Below are positions 28,223 through 36,367 of a DNA stretch of 64,000 nt, piece by piece. Source of the stretch: an uncultured Flavobacteriaceae bacterium (GTDB taxonomy: Bacteria > Bacteroidota > Bacteroidia > Flavobacteriales > Flavobacteriaceae). How positions within the stretch are numbered: the first letter of the stretch is position 1; every line of letters begins with the position of its first letter. Made by a program: the position numbers and the translations under genes. The stretch is taken from assembly GCA_947503005.1 (NCBI GenBank), contig CANNCA010000005.1:285511-349510 (forward strand). The letters run 5' to 3'. Below the pieces are notes generated by a model. The model was not told the origin of the DNA and did no database searches. It saw only the letters and a list, made by a program, of their open reading frames with translations.

Positions 28223-29353
28223 ATGGAAAAAATTAAAACTGTCCGCAACATTATTGCAATCTTCCTTTTCGGCATTGTATATACCAACACTGTTTCAGCA
28301 CAAAAATTTGATAAGAAAGAAATTGAAAAGTCCATGGTGCGGGCCATGGAGTGGCAAGAAGCGCATCCGATATTTGCAGTTGCCCCTACTGACTGGACCA
28401 ATGGGGCATACCAAGTTGGGATTGCACGGGCACATAAGACAACCCAGAATCAGATTTTCCTTGCGGCCCTAAAAAATACGGGTTATCGGAACAAGTGGAA
28501 TACCTATGACCGCTACTTTCATGCGGATGATGTCACGGTTTCCTATGGTTATCTCTATTTGGAAATGAACGACACCCGTAAAAACTATGTTGACTTAAAA
28601 CCAACAGAAACCTTTATCAAAAAACATTTATACGAACCCAATAAATGGAGAGATGGTACGGATAAAGACCCTGTTAAGAATATCCTGTGGTGGTGGTGTG
28701 ATGCACTATTTATGGCGCCACCTATGCTCACCCTGTATGCGAACCATACCGGAGATATGAAACATTTGGACACGATGCATAAGTATTACATGGAAACCTA
28801 TAATCTTTTATATGACAAAGAAGAACATCTTTTTGCACGTGATGCCCGATTTTTATGGAAAGGGAATGCCGATGATTTGAAGGAAGAAAACGGTAAGAAA
28901 ATATTTTGGTCCAGGGGGAATGGTTGGGTGTTGGGAGGTTTGGCCTTACTACTTGATGACATGCCCAAAGACTATAAACACCGTGATTTTTACGTGAACC
29001 TGTACAAAGAAATGGCCCTTAAAATCAAGGAAATACAACATGAAGATGGCCTATGGCGCACGAGTTTACTTTCTCCAGAGTCCTTTGATCACGGAGAAGT
29101 CAGTGGAAGTGGCTTTTACACCTTTGCTCTTACTTGGGGAATAAATAATGGTATGTTAGATAAAGCAGAGTACCTTCCAGTTGTAACAAAAGCATGGTCA
29201 GCACTGGCGAAATGCCAACAGGAAACCGGTATGGTCGGTTGGGTACAAAATATAGGAGCTAGTCCTGAACCAGCAACGGTGGACAGCTGGCAGAATTTTG
29301 GTACAGGTGCATTTTTGTTGGCGGGTAGTGAAATATTGAAGTTGGATCAATAA
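28223..29353 (+). CDS. GH105 unsaturated uronyl hydrolase
   Basis: Removes the 4,5-unsaturated glucuronyl residue from the non-reducing end of lyase products by hydration. Signal peptide to about residue 23 (NTVSAQ). The (alpha/alpha)6 barrel shows [10 protein letters not shown] with Asp103 and [14 protein letters not shown] with Asp160, corresponding to the two key aspartates of YteR-type enzymes, plus [13 protein letters not shown]. The 376-residue length is typical. The released sugar opens to the KduI substrate, linking this gene to kduI, and the remaining rhamnose ends feed the GH78 enzymes. Confidence 0.95.
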   Translation: MEKIKTVRNIIAIFLFGIVYTNTVSAQKFDKKEIEKSMVRAMEWQEAHPIFAVAPTDWTNGAYQVGIARAHKTTQNQIFLAALKNTGYRNKWNTYDRYFHADDVTVSYGYLYLEMNDTRKNYVDLKPTETFIKKHLYEPNKWRDGTDKDPVKNILWWWCDALFMAPPMLTLYANHTGDMKHLDTMHKYYMETYNLLYDKEEHLFARDARFLWKGNADDLKEENGKKIFWSRGNGWVLGGLALLLDDMPKDYKHRDFYVNLYKEMALKIKEIQHEDGLWRTSLLSPESFDHGEVSGSGFYTFALTWGINNGMLDKAEYLPVVTKAWSALAKCQQETGMVGWVQNIGASPEPATVDSWQNFGTGAFLLAGSEILKLDQ

Positions 29354-29362
29354 GCTAAGAGC

Positions 29363-29677
29363 ATGAAAAGACTAGCCTTTAAAATGAAGTTGAATCCCGG
29401 TCAAAAAGAGGCGTATACCCAAAGACATAATGCTATCTGGCCAGATTTGAAACAATTGCTCAAAGATGCAGGAGTTTGTGAATATTCCATTTTTTTTGAT
29501 GAAGACACTGATACACTTTTCGCATTTCAAAAAGTCACTGGCGAAGGCGGCTCCCAGGATTTGTCGGATAATCCCATTGTGAAAAAGTGGTGGGATTTTA
29601 TGGCGGATATCATGGAAGTCAACCCAGATAATTCACCTTTATCTGTACCTATGGAAGAAGTTTTTTATATGGAGTAA
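29363..29677 (+). CDS. rhaM: L-rhamnose mutarotase
   Basis: Interconverts alpha- and beta-L-rhamnose so the isomerase receives the form it needs. The 104-residue length and all family signatures are present: RHNAIWPDL near residue 21, SIFFDEDTDTLFAF, and WWDFMADIM followed by EEVFYME at the C-terminus. It has no signal peptide. It lies 9 bases after GH105 in the same unit, separate from the rhaD-rhaI unit but with the same operator design. Immediately after its stop codon begins a remnant of a GMC oxidoreductase gene. Confidence 0.95.
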   Translation: MKRLAFKMKLNPGQKEAYTQRHNAIWPDLKQLLKDAGVCEYSIFFDEDTDTLFAFQKVTGEGGSQDLSDNPIVKKWWDFMADIMEVNPDNSPLSVPMEEVFYME

Positions 29678-29679
29678 TA

Positions 29680-29750
29680 TATCCAAAACAAGCCCGATGG
29701 GTTTTGATGAAGCAACCTGTTACTTTTTTAATAAGGATGAAGATATCTAA
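29680..29750 (+). pseudogene. Remnant of a GMC oxidoreductase gene
   Basis: Three bases after the rhaM stop, TAT CCA AAA CAA GCC CGA TGG encodes YPKQARW. After loss of one G the next frame encodes GFDEATCYFFNKDEDI and then TAA at 29748. The intact GMC protein has YPKQSRWGFDETTRHFFNKDED at residues 74-95 (31949-32014). By my count 18 of 22 residues and 52 of 66 bases agree, with most differences at third codon positions. It is therefore a diverged copy, not a recent duplication. The rest of the gene is absent, since the GH43 stop follows at 29754. Confidence 0.8.
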
Positions 29751-29753
29751 ACT

Positions 29754-31520
29754 TCAGTTTGTTTTGGCAGCTTTAGGTCCGTCATAGTCGTAAGCAAAAT
29801 AGTCGATATCGACGTACCCCTTTTCTTCCTTCTCGTTCCAACAGAAAAAGCCTAATCGATCCCCGGTCCAGTTTCCGAATTTAATCGTGAATACTGGCCC
29901 GAATCGTTCGTAGGTTTTCCCATCAGAACTATATTCATAAAAAGCCTTGTTTGAGCTATTCGAAGTTCTAACGAACAGATCATTGGAGGTTATTTCAGGG
30001 CCTTGGGTTTCTTCGCCCTTGTTATTGATAAAAATTAGATATCGTTTACCGGACTCATTTACGCGAATCCCCAACATATTATAAACACCACCAAACCTGA
30101 TAAAACCCGCTATTTGCCCTGGTGCCATACCCGAAATGTCAAATTTGGCAATTGCAGTGCCGGTTGTTATTCCCATCATACGTTGGCTTAGGGTATTCGG
30201 GGCTCGCCAAAAAGGAAAGGAAGTTCCACTGTTTTCCGACCACATATTATTTCCCGGGCCTTTGGAAATTTCTTCAGATACGGGAATACTTGCCTTCAAT
30301 CGCAGCCAGCCAGGTCTTTCTGCAAGTGACCAATGCGAATTTCGGGGGTTGTGGTTCCATTCCCATTGTGGACCTAATTTTGTAGCCGAGAAATCGTCAT
30401 CAGTCTGCGGCGCCGTTACCGGGTAACCTTCAATAGGCTTTTTGTATTGTGCCACTGGTTCTCCAATACCATCATTATCCTCATCAATACCAATAATAGG
30501 CCAACCATCTATCCAGGTCACCGGCTCAAGACATTGCGGCCTACCTTGAAAAGGTATCTCTGTGTTTTGAATCAATTGATGCATATACCACCAAGACTCA
30601 TCGGGGGCTTGCATGAGTGCGCCTTGACTGCAACTGCGATTGCCAAAAGCAGTTCCCTTTTCTAAAACGGTCTTCTTTTCGTAAGGCCCGTAAATGCTGT
30701 TTGTTGTAGAACGAAGCACAATTTGTTTTCGATCGTTTTTCGGATTCGGATATCCTGGAGGGGAAGACGGGTCGTTTCTGACCCATTCGGCCATGAAGAG
30801 ATACCATTGCCCATCCTTCTTATAAATCTTAGCTGCTTCAGCGCCCGGACCAGTGTAAACCACCTCACTTGAATCTAATAGGGATTTCCCATCCCAGCTC
30901 ATTTTATAAATACGATTTTCGTTCCCCGGGGTTGTATTTTCCGCTGATTTTTGCTTTTCTGCCGTATTACAGATCAAATAAGCTTCATGGGTTTCCTCAT
31001 CCCAATACACTGCCGGATCGTCCAACACCAAATCGGGTGGCAGCATATTTTGTGGTTTGGTCCATGGCCCTCTGATATCTTTTGCTGTACTGACATATAA
31101 CCCATGATTAAAATCTATTTGATAGCAATACCATGTGCCCTCATGATAAGCAAGGTCCCCGGCCCAGACCCCGAAAGGGTACCCGTTAATTTTGTCCCAA
31201 TTGTATTCGGGTGCCCAAGAGAGGCTATCCCAAACGTGACCAATGGTTTCCCAATTGACCATATCCTTTGATTCCAAAATCACCATCCCCGGAGACATAT
31301 GTTGTTTTGAAGATATCATATAGTAGGTATCGCCTAGCTGTTCTATATCAACATCGGGGTAATCAGCATTTAAGACCGGGTTTTTATAGGTGCCATTACC
31401 TTGATCGCCCCAGCTTCCGGTTTTTGCGATTTCCTTTTCTTTAGAAGGTTGCCTCTCTTGGCACGAAAAGAAAACGGAAACCAACAATAACAGTAAAAAT
31501 TTAAGTTTTGTGAAATGCAT
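29754..31520 (-). CDS. GH43 family glycosidase lipoprotein
   Basis: Lipoprotein signal ending FFSC (Cys20). A five-bladed propeller carries the expected acidic triad: base Asp in NADYPDVD, Asp in LDDPAVYWD and acid Glu in GPGAEAAKIYKK. After about residue 400 (DDFSATKLGPQWEWNHN) a beta-sandwich domain resembling the DUF1349-like C-terminal module of xylosidase-type GH43 follows. The likely role is release of xylose or arabinose-type decorations in the periplasm. It is a single-gene unit, convergent with the GH3-GH105-rhaM unit. Its upstream operator is well conserved, but the -7 box at the usual spacing is missing. Confidence 0.9.
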   Translation of the reverse strand: MHFTKLKFLLLLLVSVFFSCQERQPSKEKEIAKTGSWGDQGNGTYKNPVLNADYPDVDIEQLGDTYYMISSKQHMSPGMVILESKDMVNWETIGHVWDSLSWAPEYNWDKINGYPFGVWAGDLAYHEGTWYCYQIDFNHGLYVSTAKDIRGPWTKPQNMLPPDLVLDDPAVYWDEETHEAYLICNTAEKQKSAENTTPGNENRIYKMSWDGKSLLDSSEVVYTGPGAEAAKIYKKDGQWYLFMAEWVRNDPSSPPGYPNPKNDRKQIVLRSTTNSIYGPYEKKTVLEKGTAFGNRSCSQGALMQAPDESWWYMHQLIQNTEIPFQGRPQCLEPVTWIDGWPIIGIDEDNDGIGEPVAQYKKPIEGYPVTAPQTDDDFSATKLGPQWEWNHNPRNSHWSLAERPGWLRLKASIPVSEEISKGPGNNMWSENSGTSFPFWRAPNTLSQRMMGITTGTAIAKFDISGMAPGQIAGFIRFGGVYNMLGIRVNESGKRYLIFINNKGEETQGPEITSNDLFVRTSNSSNKAFYEYSSDGKTYERFGPVFTIKFGNWTGDRLGFFCWNEKEEKGYVDIDYFAYDYDGPKAAKTN

Positions 31521-31582
31521 CGATTAGGTTGTTTGAATATTTTGAAGGAGCCTTGAAGGTCATTTAATTAATCCCCGATTGT

Positions 31583-31601
31583 ATCCTGTACTGTGCTGTA
31601 A
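31583..31601 (-). promoter_or_regulatory. PUL operator upstream of the GH43 gene, no -7 box at 21 bases
   Basis: The plus strand reads ATC-CTGTA-CTGTG-CTGTA (31583-31600), close to consensus. The octamer at the standard distance is GACCTTCA, which does not fit TAnnTTTG. Nearby TAATTAAATG might serve but at a shorter distance. This unit may therefore be regulated differently. Confidence 0.6.
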
Positions 31602-31661
31602 CGGCTGTTTAATGAAGTTGATTTTTCAAGAGGAAGATGGGTCGATTTATAGATAACCTTG

Positions 31662-31708
31662 TGCCTTACAGTGCAGGATACCCTGCCAAGTTCAAGTTCG
31701 TATTTTAG
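31662..31708 (+). promoter_or_regulatory. PUL operator and -7 box for the GMC oxidoreductase
   Basis: The minus strand reads ATC-CTGCA-CTGTA-AGGCA (31662-31679). Exactly 21 bases later is TATTTTAG (31701-31708), 21 bases before the start codon at 31730. Confidence 0.75.
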
Positions 31709-31729
31709 TAACTTCTTAAACATAGGAAA

Positions 31730-33430
31730 ATGCAAATAAAATCATCTTTAGAGACTTTTGACGCGATAGTCGTTGGAACTGGCATAAGTGGGGGATGGGC
31801 TGCTAAAGAGCTTTGTGAAAAGGGGCTCAAAACACTTGTTCTTGAGCGCGGCAGAATGGTGCAACATCCTGTGGATTATACAACCATGCATCTAGATCCA
31901 TGGGATATTCCCAATGGAGGAAAGACACCCGCAGCCGTAAAGGCCAAATACCCTAAGCAGTCACGATGGGGTTTTGATGAAACTACACGTCATTTTTTTA
32001 ATAAGGATGAAGACTATGACTATGATGAGGTAAAGCGTTTCGACTGGATAAGAGGTACACAGGTTGGCGGGCGCTCATTGATTTGGGGAAAACAGACCTA
32101 TCGTTGGTCCAATCTTGATTTTGAAGCCAATGCAAAGGATGGTATCGGGGTCGATTGGCCTATTCGATACAAAGACCTTGAACCTTGGTATGAATACGTA
32201 GAAAAACATGTGGGCATCAGTGGGGAAGCTTTGGGCTTGCCACAACTGCCCGATAGTGTGTTTTTAAAACCGATGGATCTGAATTGCGTGGAAGAGCATT
32301 TAAAAAAGGGGATTGCAAAAAATTATAAGGACCGCGTCCTGACCATTGGCAGGGTAGCGCACATCACCGAGGGATCAAAACCAGGTGCCGGTAGGGGAAC
32401 TTGCCAATACAGAAATCGTTGCAAAAGAGGATGTCCGTATGGTGCCTATTTCAGTTCAAATTCCTCTACCTTACCAATGGCAGAGGCTACTGGGAATATG
32501 ACACTCCGGCCGAATTCCATTGTATTTGAAGTCGTATATAACAAGGACAAAAGAAAAGCGACAGGGGTACGCATTGTAGATACGGAAACAAAAGAGATCA
32601 TCGAATTCAAATCGAAAATCGTCTTTTTGTGTGCCTCTTCTATGGCTTCTACTTCTATTTTAATGCAGTCGAAATCGGAAGCTTTTCCGAATGGAATGGG
32701 CAATGCAAGTGGAGAATTGGGACATAACATCATGGATCATCAACTAGGATCTGGTGCAACCGCTAAAATAGACGGGTATGAAGATAACTACTATAGTGGA
32801 CGAAGGCCGAATGGATTTTATATTCCTAGATTCCGAAATTTAAATTCAAAATCAGAAAAGGTAGATTTTATAAGAGGATATGGATATCAAGGCGGTGCAG
32901 GCCGAAACCATTACGCTACCATGATTGCGGAGGAGGCCTACGGGAAAGACCTTAAAAAAGCAATTTTGGAGCCCGGTGCTTGGCGCATAAACCTAGGAGG
33001 TTTTGGAGAAGTGCTACCCTACCATGAAAATAGAATGTACCTCAATTATGACAAATTGGATAAGTATGGTTTGCCTACTATAGTTTTCGACGCCGAGTTC
33101 AAAGAAAATGAAAAATTGATGAAAAAAGACTGGATAATTCAGGCTCAAGAAATGTTGGAAAAGTCTGGATTTAAAGATGTCCGTGCCGCGCATCGAAAGT
33201 CATTTATGGGTGGAGGAATTCACGAGATGGGAACTGCTCGAATGGGGCGTAACCCAAGAACCTCGGTGTTGAATAAATACAATCAATTGCACGAAGTGCC
33301 CAACGTATTTGTCACCGATGGGGCATGCATGACCTCGGCAGGCAACCAAAACCCTTCATTGACCTATATGGCGTTGACCGCGCGAGCAGCAAATTACGCT
33401 GCGGACCAATTGAAGAAAATGAATTTATAG
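31730..33430 (+). CDS. GMC family FAD-dependent oxidoreductase
   Basis: Glucose-methanol-choline-type flavoenzyme of 566 residues. The FAD motif is AIVVGTGISGGWAAKEL near residue 12. It has GGRSLIWGKQTYRWS, a Cys-rich loop CQYRNRCKRGCPYGA, the C-terminal HEMGTARMG, and GNQNPSLTYMALTARAA with the usual active-site region. It oxidises an alcohol or sugar hydroxyl, substrate unknown. There is no signal peptide and no adjacent gluconate-dehydrogenase subunit-3 or cytochrome gene, which often accompany exported relatives. The upstream operator places it in the PUL regulon, suggesting oxidation of a sugar from the polymer. Confidence 0.88.
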   Translation: MQIKSSLETFDAIVVGTGISGGWAAKELCEKGLKTLVLERGRMVQHPVDYTTMHLDPWDIPNGGKTPAAVKAKYPKQSRWGFDETTRHFFNKDEDYDYDEVKRFDWIRGTQVGGRSLIWGKQTYRWSNLDFEANAKDGIGVDWPIRYKDLEPWYEYVEKHVGISGEALGLPQLPDSVFLKPMDLNCVEEHLKKGIAKNYKDRVLTIGRVAHITEGSKPGAGRGTCQYRNRCKRGCPYGAYFSSNSSTLPMAEATGNMTLRPNSIVFEVVYNKDKRKATGVRIVDTETKEIIEFKSKIVFLCASSMASTSILMQSKSEAFPNGMGNASGELGHNIMDHQLGSGATAKIDGYEDNYYSGRRPNGFYIPRFRNLNSKSEKVDFIRGYGYQGGAGRNHYATMIAEEAYGKDLKKAILEPGAWRINLGGFGEVLPYHENRMYLNYDKLDKYGLPTIVFDAEFKENEKLMKKDWIIQAQEMLEKSGFKDVRAAHRKSFMGGGIHEMGTARMGRNPRTSVLNKYNQLHEVPNVFVTDGACMTSAGNQNPSLTYMALTARAANYAADQLKKMNL

Positions 33431-33491
33431 TTCGATATGAGGTGGTAGGTCAGGAAAGCTATTTGTTTCTGGACTAGTTTAGTGGTAATGG

Positions 33492-34982
33492 CTATTTCTT
33501 GGCACCACTTGTTCTGGATTTCTGTTCCACAAAATAAGGCTGAAAAGTATAGGAAGAGTTTGGATCCCAAGCGGCATTCGTTTTAGGCAACAACTTTTTT
33601 AACCCAGCTATCTCATCTTCATATTCGGGATTTTTAGCTTGGTTGGTAAACTCATTCGGGTCATTCACATGGTCGTAGAATTCTTCGCCCCCATCTTCAT
33701 ATTGAATGTATCGAAAGCGATTCGACTTAACCGTGTGATTGTTCATGCCAAAGGTTGTAATCGCTACTGAGGCTTCTTTCTCCGTTCCGAATATCCTGGG
33801 CACTAAGCTTTTACCCTCGTTTCTTTCATAGGGGGGTAATCCACATAATTCTAAAAGTGTGGGGTAGATAGAAAGCATTTCAACTGGCTCGTCTATAACC
33901 TTTCCGTTCGGAAGGTTTGGCGCAACAAAAAACAAAGGCGCCTTTGTAGCCGATTCCCATAGAGCGTGTTTGGCAAAAGTGCCTTTTTCCCCCAAACGAT
34001 ACCCATGATCGGACCAAAATACAATGACGGTGTTTTCCGCATGTTCGCTGTTTTCAAGGGTATCTAACATGCGACCAATTTCATAATCCACAAAACTGAC
34101 ACAGGCCAAATAAGCCTGAATGATTTTGGGCCATTCCCCACTTTCAATTGCCCAATCCGTTGAAGGCATCATGGGCAAATCATTGATTTGCATCGCGACG
34201 GGCGGAACATCGTTTAAGTCATCTGCTTGGTAGGCAACGGTTTCTATACTATCCAAAGGATGTAAATCAAACCACTTTTGAGGTACATATAAAGGAACAT
34301 GTGGTCTTAAAAAACCTACCCCTAGAAAAAAAGGTTTGTCGTAAGTTTTGTTTAAACGATTAATTGCCCAATCTATAGATTGGTGATCTGGCATCAGCGA
34401 ATCCGTTTCAGGAAATGCGCCCCAATCCGTATTGGTGCGGCCATAGTTTTTCCTGTCCGATGTACCAAAACCATCCCATACAAAGCGTTCTTCGGGGTAG
34501 GGGCCAAAACGTGCTATCCTTCCTCCCGATTCATCAAACATTCCTTCAGGTGAATGACTATGGAACAGCTTGCCAATTCCCATAGTGTGGTAACCGTTTT
34601 CCCTAAAATATTCGGGAAGGAAAATAATATCTTTGGTTGCCGGATTATCGGATCTTATTTTATCATCCGATATCATTCCATAAATGCCTGTGGTAGAAGG
34701 CCGCAAACCACTCATTATAGAAGCTCTTGACGGCCCGCATAAAGGTGCTTGGCAATGGGCATTTGAAAAAAGCACACCTTTTGACGCCAGTTTATCTATG
34801 TTCGGGGTTTTGGCATTAGGATGGGTTTTTAAGATGCCTAGCATATTGTTGAGGTCATCCACTGATATAAACAGCACATTGGGGCGTGGTTCTTTTTTCG
34901 GCACTATTGCTTTCTTTTTCTCTTTGCAGCAAAAAAGCATAGACAGGCCAAGGAAAAGAATTAAATAGGTACAACTTTTCAT
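33492..34982 (-). CDS. S1 sulfatase, iduronate-2-sulfatase-like lipoprotein
   Basis: The short lipoprotein-like signal contains adjacent cysteines (LFCCK, Cys18/19). The sulfatase core has the metal Asp pair in SVDDLNN (42-43), CGPSR at 82-86, FLRPHVPLYVP and WSDHGYRLGEKGTFAKH. This matches the S1_7-like layout of the gene at 11216, so the locus carries two diverged members of one subgroup. It is the last gene of a three-gene minus-strand unit, 21 bases after the CAPSL sulfatase. The exact sulfate position is not readable from sequence. Confidence 0.92.
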   Translation of the reverse strand: MKSCTYLILFLGLSMLFCCKEKKKAIVPKKEPRPNVLFISVDDLNNMLGILKTHPNAKTPNIDKLASKGVLFSNAHCQAPLCGPSRASIMSGLRPSTTGIYGMISDDKIRSDNPATKDIIFLPEYFRENGYHTMGIGKLFHSHSPEGMFDESGGRIARFGPYPEERFVWDGFGTSDRKNYGRTNTDWGAFPETDSLMPDHQSIDWAINRLNKTYDKPFFLGVGFLRPHVPLYVPQKWFDLHPLDSIETVAYQADDLNDVPPVAMQINDLPMMPSTDWAIESGEWPKIIQAYLACVSFVDYEIGRMLDTLENSEHAENTVIVFWSDHGYRLGEKGTFAKHALWESATKAPLFFVAPNLPNGKVIDEPVEMLSIYPTLLELCGLPPYERNEGKSLVPRIFGTEKEASVAITTFGMNNHTVKSNRFRYIQYEDGGEEFYDHVNDPNEFTNQAKNPEYEDEIAGLKKLLPKTNAAWDPNSSYTFQPYFVEQKSRTSGAKK

Positions 34983-35003
34983 TTTATGCTCCGTTTGTAT
35001 GGT

Positions 35004-36341
35004 TTATTCGTTCCAAGATTCTTGAATCTGTCCCTTTAATTTTGTTACAATTTCGGGATTTTCTTCAGCCAAATCCTTCTGCTCAAAAGGGTCTTTGTAA
35101 ATATCGAACAACTGAATTTTTTCGTCCGGTTTGTTTGCCTTGTTGGGAACAATAAGCTTATACGGTTCTGTGATGGCTATTTGATAGAAAAGACTTTCAT
35201 CAATGGTATTGAAGTCGTGGGCGTAAATTTCGCCAAAAACGGCTTCCCTGCTTTGACGTTCGGTTTCATTCAATACATTGATACCATCCAATTCTTTGGG
35301 ACGTTCAATGCCGACTAAATCCAAAACCGTAGGAAGCATATCAAGACTACTCATCAAGGTTTTGTCATCGAGCTTGGCGTCAATTTTACCTTTCCATTTG
35401 AACATAATCGGGGTACGCATGCCGTAATCATAAGGTGCCCGTTTTGAAATGGGATTGTACTTGCTATCGTTTTCATTTTGCACCCAACCATTGTCGCAAA
35501 CGTAAACGAATATGGTGTTTTCGGTTTGTCCTTTCTCCTCAATATAATCAATTAATTCACCGCAGGTTTGGTCAAACCATTCACACATGGCCCAATATTT
35601 GGCGACATGTTCAGTAGGTGCCTTGGGTAGGTATTTTTGCAAAAGACTATCTGGCGGATTATGGGGTGAATGTGGTAAAAATGGTGCATACCACATAAAA
35701 AATGGCTTTTTCTTTTCTAAAGCCAAATCGATGTAGCTGTTAAGGGTATCCATGCCTTTTCGACCTATTTCAAGTCCATAATCACCATGTCGTCCTTCTC
35801 TTTTGGGGTCTCCATGGGTCATACCGTAATCAAAACCACCATTCTTATAATTGCCCAACCACCATTTACCCGTTTGAAAAGAGAGATATCCTTTTTCTTT
35901 GAGCAGTTCTGGTAGTGTATTGAGGGTTTTGAAATTCTCTATTACGCTTGCATAATTGTTAGCCCTCCATTCGGATTGCCATGCCGGTTTCCCTCCCTTA
36001 TCATCACCGGGTAAAACCCTATCATTCCCCAAAACTCCATGGTCTCTTGGGTAAACACCTGTAATAATGGAAGCTAAAGAAGGGGCACATAAGGAAGTGG
36101 GTACGTAGCCGCGCGTGAATGTTCGACTTTCATTGGCAAGCTTATCAAGGTTTGGCGTTTTGATGGCCTCGTGATTCATAAAGCCATAATCGGTCCATGC
36201 CTGATCATCTGAAAGTATAAAGACGATGTTAGGCGGTTGTTCTTCTGTCGGTTTTTCTTTTCGCTCTTTCTTGGTTTCATTACACGAGACAATTGACATA
36301 ATTGCCACTAGAGTTATGAATTGGGTGATATTATTTTTCAT
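35004..36341 (-). CDS. S1 sulfatase lipoprotein with an altered formylglycine motif
   Basis: The lipoprotein signal ends SIVSC (Cys20). The core has ILSDDQAWTDYG (metal pair 45-46), FFMWYAPFLPHSPH and YVCDNGWVQNE. The maturation motif is Cys85-Ala-Pro-Ser-Leu89, where the consensus CxPxR has Arg. The codon is TTA, two changes from an Arg codon, so a single sequencing error is unlikely. In S1 enzymes this Arg helps bind the formylglycine hydrate. The other catalytic residues look intact, so it may be an active variant or a binding protein. It sits between the toroid-type gene and another sulfatase. Confidence 0.88.
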   Translation of the reverse strand: MKNNITQFITLVAIMSIVSCNETKKERKEKPTEEQPPNIVFILSDDQAWTDYGFMNHEAIKTPNLDKLANESRTFTRGYVPTSLCAPSLASIITGVYPRDHGVLGNDRVLPGDDKGGKPAWQSEWRANNYASVIENFKTLNTLPELLKEKGYLSFQTGKWWLGNYKNGGFDYGMTHGDPKREGRHGDYGLEIGRKGMDTLNSYIDLALEKKKPFFMWYAPFLPHSPHNPPDSLLQKYLPKAPTEHVAKYWAMCEWFDQTCGELIDYIEEKGQTENTIFVYVCDNGWVQNENDSKYNPISKRAPYDYGMRTPIMFKWKGKIDAKLDDKTLMSSLDMLPTVLDLVGIERPKELDGINVLNETERQSREAVFGEIYAHDFNTIDESLFYQIAITEPYKLIVPNKANKPDEKIQLFDIYKDPFEQKDLAEENPEIVTKLKGQIQESWNE

Positions 36342-36367
36342 TTCTTTTTTGTTTTAAAACCTGTTTT

